DNA from: an uncultured Porphyromonadaceae bacterium | Lineage (GTDB): Bacteria > Bacteroidota > Bacteroidia > Bacteroidales > Muribaculaceae | Length of the DNA: 64,000 bases | Reading direction: 5' to 3' | Assembly (NCBI GenBank): GCA_946553045.1 | Contig: CAMNRO010000002.1 | Coordinates: forward strand, 84,736-148,735 | Shown here: piece by piece, positions 59,837 through 64,000 of the stretch | Layout: each line of letters opens with the position of its first letter | Numbering within the stretch: position 1 is the stretch's first letter | The notes under the pieces: model-generated | The model's input: only the letters and a program-made list of their open reading frames with translations | What the model was told of the DNA's origin: nothing | The model's database searches: none | Made by a program: the position numbers and the translations under genes

Positions 59837-62800
59837 CTAATTCAGGTTTTTACGCTCAATCTTGAATTCGAATTCGAGGCTTGAGAGAGTATCGATAAGT
59901 GTTTTGTCGGGTTTTATCCGCAGGCCCGAGCTGAAATGAAGCTTTCGGCCTATTTCGGGGTCGAAAATACTTAGGGTCAAAGGTACTGCGTCGGAGTCTT
60001 CGTGCTGACCTATGTCCTGGAGCAATCCGTCGAGCTGCTTTAACTGGCTTGTGGTGCTCGAAATTTCCATGCCGGTCACGAGTTTTCCGTGAAGACCGTC
60101 GAGCGGCAGCACTTTGTCTACGCCGAAGCGGACATTGGTGGCGCCGGTAGTCTTGTTGCGGATTGCGCGGAATGTTCCGGTCACATATATCGCCGAGCCG
60201 GGCGTGCACAGGTGGCCGAATTCTGCCCGCTGTTTTTCAAACATTGTGAAGTCGGTTACGCCGGAGAAGTCTTCGACCTTGACAATCAGCATGCTTCCGC
60301 CGTTGAATGTCTGTTTTTCTTCGAGAGCGGTCACCATGCCGGCAAATGACACCGGCGTTGGTGTCGGCTGGCTGATTTCATTCTTTTCAACAGCAGTATA
60401 GGGAACGCCATAGTTTATGTCGAGCCAATAGGGGTCGAGCGGGTGGGCTGAAAGATACATGCCCACCAGCTCGCGCTCTTTGTTGAGGCGTGTCAGATTG
60501 TCCCACGACGGCGAGCTCGGTATCGCTGGGCGTGTCTGAGCCTTGAAATCGTCGTCGTCGAAACTGAACAGCGATGATGCCTGCATTTTTTCTTCGCTTT
60601 GGCGCTGCGAGCCATAGCGGAGCAGGAGTTCGGCGACGGTTTCGCCGCGTTTGCCCGCTTCGGCCACAAGGTCTTCGCGTTTTATGCCTTCGAAGCAGTC
60701 GAAAGCGCCGGCAATCACCAGGTTGTCGAACACTCGCCGGTTGAGAGTGCCGGCCGGTACACGCTCGACGAAGTCGTAGATGTCTTTGAACGGGCCGCCT
60801 TTTTCGCGGGTCTCGACGATGTTGCGCACAACGTCGTTGCCCACGCCCTTGATGGCGGAGAGGCCGAAGCGGATAACGTCGCTTCCTGTGACGCTGAACG
60901 TTGCGTATGATTCGTTGATGTCTGGTCCTTTTACGCTCAGCCCCATGGCTTTGCATTCGTCCATGTAGAAGCTGAGTTTTGTTATATCCGAGAGGTTTCG
61001 GCTAAGGACCGCTGCCATGTATTCGGCCGGATAGTTGGCTTTGAGATAGCCGGTCTGGAACGCCACCCAGCTGTAGCATGTGGCGTGGCTTTTGTTGAAT
61101 GCGTAGGAAGCGAATTTTTCCCATTCGCCCCAAATCTTCGACAGGACATCGGGTGAATGGCCGTTCTTCTGGCCGCCTTCGAGGAAGAGGCCCTTTAGCT
61201 CGTTCATTTTCTCGATGAGCTTCTTACCCATGGCTTTTCGCAGGGTGTCGCTCTGACCTCGCGTGAAGTTCGCAAGGAGTCGCGACAGAAGCATGACCTG
61301 TTCCTGGTACACCGTAATGCCGTATGTATCTTTGAGATACATTTCCATTTCCGGGATATCGTAGACAATCGGTTCCTGTCCGTGCTTACGGGCGATGAAG
61401 TCGGGAATCTTTTCCATCGGGCCCGGACGGTAGAGGGCGTTCATGGCAATTAGGTCTTCGAACACACTCGGCTTGAGTTCTCGAAGATAGCGCTGCATGC
61501 CGGGCGATTCGAACTGGAATGTTCCGACGGTCGAGCCGCGGCTATACAGTTCGTATGTCTTGGGGTCGTCGATAGGTATGTTGTCTATATCGACGTCGAT
61601 ACCTCGCGAACGCTTGATGTTCGTCACGGCATCGCGTATGATCGACAGAGTCTTAAGACCAAGGAAGTCCATCTTGATGAGGCCGGTGTCTTCGATGACA
61701 GAGCCTTCATACTGTGTCACAAGAATTCTGTCGCCGTTTTTGTCGGCGGCAGTGCTGACTGGCACCCAGTCGGTCACGTCATCGCGGCATATGATTACGC
61801 CGCAAGCGTGTACGCCGGTGTTGCGGACTGTTCCCTCGAGTTTGTCGGCATAGTGGAGAATATCGCGCACATCGCTGTTTTTCTCCATTTCTGTCTGAAA
61901 GTCATTCAGATAATTCACGCAGTTGGCCACCGTCGGCTTGAGTTCCTTTTCGTGGTTGGGGTCGCGCGGGTCTATCGGCATGTGCGCCGGAATCATCTTT
62001 GTGAGGTTGTTGGCGGTCGCGACAGGATATTTCATCACGCGCGCTACGTCTTTGATGGCCGTTTTGGCCGCCATCGTACCGTAGGTGATGATATGGGCTA
62101 CGTTCGGGGCGCCGTAGCGCTGTGTCACATAGTTGAGCACTATCTCGCGGCCGTCGTCGTCGAAGTCGACGTCGATATCAGGGAGCGAAATACGGTCCGG
62201 GTTAAGGAATCGTTCGAAAAGGAGGTCGTATTTCAGAGGGTCGATCTGGGTTATGCCGAGACAGTAGGCCACAACAGAGCCTGCGGCCGAACCACGGCCG
62301 GGACCAATGCTCACGCCAAGGTCTCGGCCTGCGCGGATAAAATCCTGCACAATAAGGAAGTATCCGGGGAAACCCATGGTCTTCATCACGTGCAGCTCGA
62401 AGAGGATGCGGTTGTTGACTTCATCGTCGAGCGGTGTGCCGTAGCGCTTGGCCGCGCCTTCGTAGGTTATCTTTTTCAGATAATCGGCTTCAAATTTTAT
62501 TCTGTAGAGTTTATCGTAACCCCCGAGGCGTTCGATTTGCTTTTTGCCTGCGGCGTCGTCCATCACGACTTCGCCGTGCTCATTGCGCGTGAACTCTTCG
62601 TATAGCTCCTGCTCCGTTATGCGTGAGCGGTATTCTTCCTCCGTACCGAAGTCTTCGGGTATAGCGAAGTTCGGCATGATAGGGGCATGGTCTATGCTGT
62701 ATTCCTCAATCTTTCCGGCTATTTCAAGCGTAGTCTCTATGGCTTCAGGAATGTCTGCGAAGAGGGTGCTCATCTCGTTCGTCGTTTTCAGCCACTCCTG

Positions 62801-63664
62801 TTTGGTGTAGACCATGCGGTTTTCGTCGCTCAGATAGTGGTTGGTAGCCAGACAGATAAGTCTGTCGTGCGCCTCTGCATCGGCTTCGTCGACAAAGTGG
62901 GCGTCGTTCGTAGCAACAAGTTTTATGCCATATTTGCGCGCCAGGGCTATGAGGTGAGGCTCTATTTCCATCTGGCGTTCGTAGACATCGCGGCTTGCGC
63001 GGACTGCGGTTGCTTTGTGGCGTTGGAGCTCTATATAATAGTCGTCGCCGAATGTCTGCTTGAACCAGGCCACGCTTGCATCGGCTTTTTCTAAGTCGCC
63101 TGCCTGCAATAGACGCGGAATTTCGCCGCCAAGGCATGCCGAGCATACTATGAGGCCTTCATGATGGGCGGCAAGAGCTGCTTTATCTGTACGCGGGTGA
63201 TGGTAGAAGCCTTCTGTCCACGCCTGAGATACAAGTTTTATAAGGTTTTTATAACCCGTAAGATTTTTGGCAAGAACAACGAGGTGACGGCCTTTGTCGG
63301 TCTTATCGCCTCTGTCTTTCAGAGAGTTGTTTGCAACATACATCTCGCAGCCGATGATGGGCTTGAGATGTTTGGCTTTTGCTTTGGCAAGGTCGGCCTC
63401 TGCCGCTGCTATTGCAGAGGCGTCTCCGGAGGCGGTCGCTTCTTCCAATGCTTTCTGGGCGGAGCCTACGCTCTCTTTTACTTTCTTGTTGTGTTTCTTT
63501 ATGCTGTTGGTAAACTCTTTGATACCGAACATATTGCCATGATCCGTCAACGCCAGGGCCGGCATGCCGTCTGCCACAGCTTTCTTTATAAGATCAGGCA
63601 GACTCGACAGGCCGTCGAGCAGAGAATAATGGGAATGGACGTGTAGATGTACGAATGATGACAT
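59837..63664 (-). CDS. dnaE: DNA polymerase III alpha subunit
   Basis: Replicative polymerase. PHP domain at the N-terminus (FVHLHVHSHYSLLDGLSSL), the palm catalytic segment PDIDVDFDDDGRE (about 500), the fingers with TVYQEQVMLLSRLLANFTRGQSDTLRKAMGKK, a helix-hairpin-helix region (IRFGLSAIKGVGNDVVRNIV) and an OB-fold near the end (VSFAGMVTALEEKQT). 1275 residues is normal for Bacteroidetes DnaE. An insertion of about 60 Ala/Lys-rich residues around 60-95 extends the PHP domain. It is on the same strand as trxA and nnr. Confidence 0.96.
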   Translation of the reverse strand: MSSFVHLHVHSHYSLLDGLSSLPDLIKKAVADGMPALALTDHGNMFGIKEFTNSIKKHNKKVKESVGSAQKALEEATASGDASAIAAAEADLAKAKAKHLKPIIGCEMYVANNSLKDRGDKTDKGRHLVVLAKNLTGYKNLIKLVSQAWTEGFYHHPRTDKAALAAHHEGLIVCSACLGGEIPRLLQAGDLEKADASVAWFKQTFGDDYYIELQRHKATAVRASRDVYERQMEIEPHLIALARKYGIKLVATNDAHFVDEADAEAHDRLICLATNHYLSDENRMVYTKQEWLKTTNEMSTLFADIPEAIETTLEIAGKIEEYSIDHAPIMPNFAIPEDFGTEEEYRSRITEQELYEEFTRNEHGEVVMDDAAGKKQIERLGGYDKLYRIKFEADYLKKITYEGAAKRYGTPLDDEVNNRILFELHVMKTMGFPGYFLIVQDFIRAGRDLGVSIGPGRGSAAGSVVAYCLGITQIDPLKYDLLFERFLNPDRISLPDIDVDFDDDGREIVLNYVTQRYGAPNVAHIITYGTMAAKTAIKDVARVMKYPVATANNLTKMIPAHMPIDPRDPNHEKELKPTVANCVNYLNDFQTEMEKNSDVRDILHYADKLEGTVRNTGVHACGVIICRDDVTDWVPVSTAADKNGDRILVTQYEGSVIEDTGLIKMDFLGLKTLSIIRDAVTNIKRSRGIDVDIDNIPIDDPKTYELYSRGSTVGTFQFESPGMQRYLRELKPSVFEDLIAMNALYRPGPMEKIPDFIARKHGQEPIVYDIPEMEMYLKDTYGITVYQEQVMLLSRLLANFTRGQSDTLRKAMGKKLIEKMNELKGLFLEGGQKNGHSPDVLSKIWGEWEKFASYAFNKSHATCYSWVAFQTGYLKANYPAEYMAAVLSRNLSDITKLSFYMDECKAMGLSVKGPDINESYATFSVTGSDVIRFGLSAIKGVGNDVVRNIVETREKGGPFKDIYDFVERVPAGTLNRRVFDNLVIAGAFDCFEGIKREDLVAEAGKRGETVAELLLRYGSQRQSEEKMQASSLFSFDDDDFKAQTRPAIPSSPSWDNLTRLNKERELVGMYLSAHPLDPYWLDINYGVPYTAVEKNEISQPTPTPVSFAGMVTALEEKQTFNGGSMLIVKVEDFSGVTDFTMFEKQRAEFGHLCTPGSAIYVTGTFRAIRNKTTGATNVRFGVDKVLPLDGLHGKLVTGMEISSTTSQLKQLDGLLQDIGQHEDSDAVPLTLSIFDPEIGRKLHFSSGLRIKPDKTLIDTLSSLEFEFKIERKNLN

Positions 63665-63753
63665 AATTATTTGGAGAAAAACTTTCCAAAATTACAAAAA
63701 AAACTCCACACGACAATTACCTTGTTTTTTTGTACACATTAATTATATAAATA

Positions 63754-63885
63754 ATGGCAAAAAAAGAAATAAGGCACCTTGAAAAAAATATGAGTCAGTT
63801 TCGCCACAGCAGACTCCAAAAAACAGCGAAATCGCTTGAATCGGGCGAAATGGTCTTTTCGGCTGTTTTTCAGATTATTGACTAA
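63754..63885 (+). CDS. possible 43-residue small basic protein
   Basis: ATG frame MAKKEIRHLEKNMSQFRHSR and on to IID, then TAA. It is basic and partly helical but lacks a recognisable ribosome site, and AT-rich DNA gives such frames by chance. The overlapping minus-strand 85-residue track ORF looks even less like a gene. Reported as a weak possibility only. Confidence 0.25.
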   Translation: MAKKEIRHLEKNMSQFRHSRLQKTAKSLESGEMVFSAVFQIID

Positions 63886-63955
63886 AAATGGGGTATCTTG
63901 CAATTGTGAACAAAGGTTAAAAACATGTTTTAGAGTGAACTTTTTCATGAAAATA

Positions 63956-63987
63956 TTTGGTGGGAATAGAAAAAGGGCGTAACTTTG
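63956..63987 (+). promoter_or_regulatory. strong promoter reading out of the window
   Basis: TTTG (63956-63959), a 20-base spacer and TAACTTTG (63980-63987) match the Bacteroidetes consensus exactly. The transcribed gene lies beyond base 64000. Confidence 0.75.
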
Positions 63988-64000
63988 CACCCGCAATCAG

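Larger units (their letters stand above)
63665..64000. other. 336-base AT-rich region right of dnaE
   Basis: It contains the dnaE upstream area, a weak candidate small ORF, and at 63956-63987 a strong plus-strand promoter. I see no tRNA, terminator or clear fold. Confidence 0.5.

Noticed and set aside
63739-63996. 85-residue minus-strand ORF right of dnaE
   Set aside because: AT-rich, Phe/Lys-rich frame that covers a strong promoter on the other strand; no domain or start signal.
1-64000. CRISPR arrays, tRNA, rRNA, transposase genes
   Set aside because: No regularly spaced direct repeats with spacers, no T-loop/cloverleaf sequence and no transposase ORFs were found by reading the gaps; a tRNAscan or Infernal run would be decisive.

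Overview
The window reads as a chromosomal segment of a gut-type Bacteroidales bacterium, possibly Muribaculaceae or a close relative. Supporting signs are Bacteroidetes promoters of the form TTTG-(19/20)-TAnnTTTG, the outer-membrane lipoprotein TamL, secreted proteins ending in type IX-secretion-like tails, a BspA-type leucine-rich repeat protein, a DPE2-like MalQ with two starch-binding domains, and short AT-rich tandem repeats between genes. The family-level placement is inference. No rRNA, tRNA, CRISPR array or insertion-sequence transposase was recognised.

Layout. 1-2.4 kb: a Trk/Ktr potassium transporter pair. 2.4-6.9 kb: a membrane sensor kinase coupled to tamL. 7.0-7.3 kb: a probable structured small RNA with its own promoter and terminator. 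7.3-11.1 kb: the methionine operon metY-metX-hom, preceded by what looks like a complete ribosome-dependent attenuator: a 33-codon leader peptide with nine Met codons, four alternately pairing RNA segments and an intrinsic terminator. 11.2-13.4 kb: murI and pgi. 13.5-17.9 kb: an AT-rich accessory island with a folded non-coding block, a small HEPN-motif protein and a BspA-like secreted protein. 18-21.1 kb: rplM-rpsI-rpsB-tsf. 21.2-23 kb: a second AT-rich patch with two unknown small proteins and an XRE regulator. 23-31.2 kb: recR, an acetyltransferase, a C11 protease-MscS-S9 peptidase-BamE-like lipoprotein run, flavodoxin, and an OmpA-domain protein.

31.3-37.1 kb: the rod-shape cluster mreB-mreC-mreD-mrdA-rodA, followed by a four-helix-bundle gene framed by AT-rich repeats. 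37.6-44.7 kb: purH, a secreted protein, lysA, an acyl-CoA synthetase, adk and hpt. 44.9-50.7 kb: crcB, malQ and the B12-dependent ribonucleotide reductase nrdJ. 50.9-55.1 kb: a two-component system divergent from an outer-membrane receptor, with ATAAG boxes 10 bp apart between them. 55.1-63.7 kb: a Sel1-repeat protein, a DUF4831 protein, the NAD(P)HX repair enzyme, thioredoxin and dnaE. A strong promoter at the right edge points out of the window.

The strongest candidate for an undescribed system is the methionine attenuator at about 10.88-11.11 kb. In metY-metX-hom, Hom makes homoserine, MetX acetylates it and MetY converts it with sulfide to homocysteine, so Met-codon translation sensing would set the flux. 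Second is the folded RNA at 7.03-7.30 kb. Third are the phased repeats upstream of the outer-membrane receptor.
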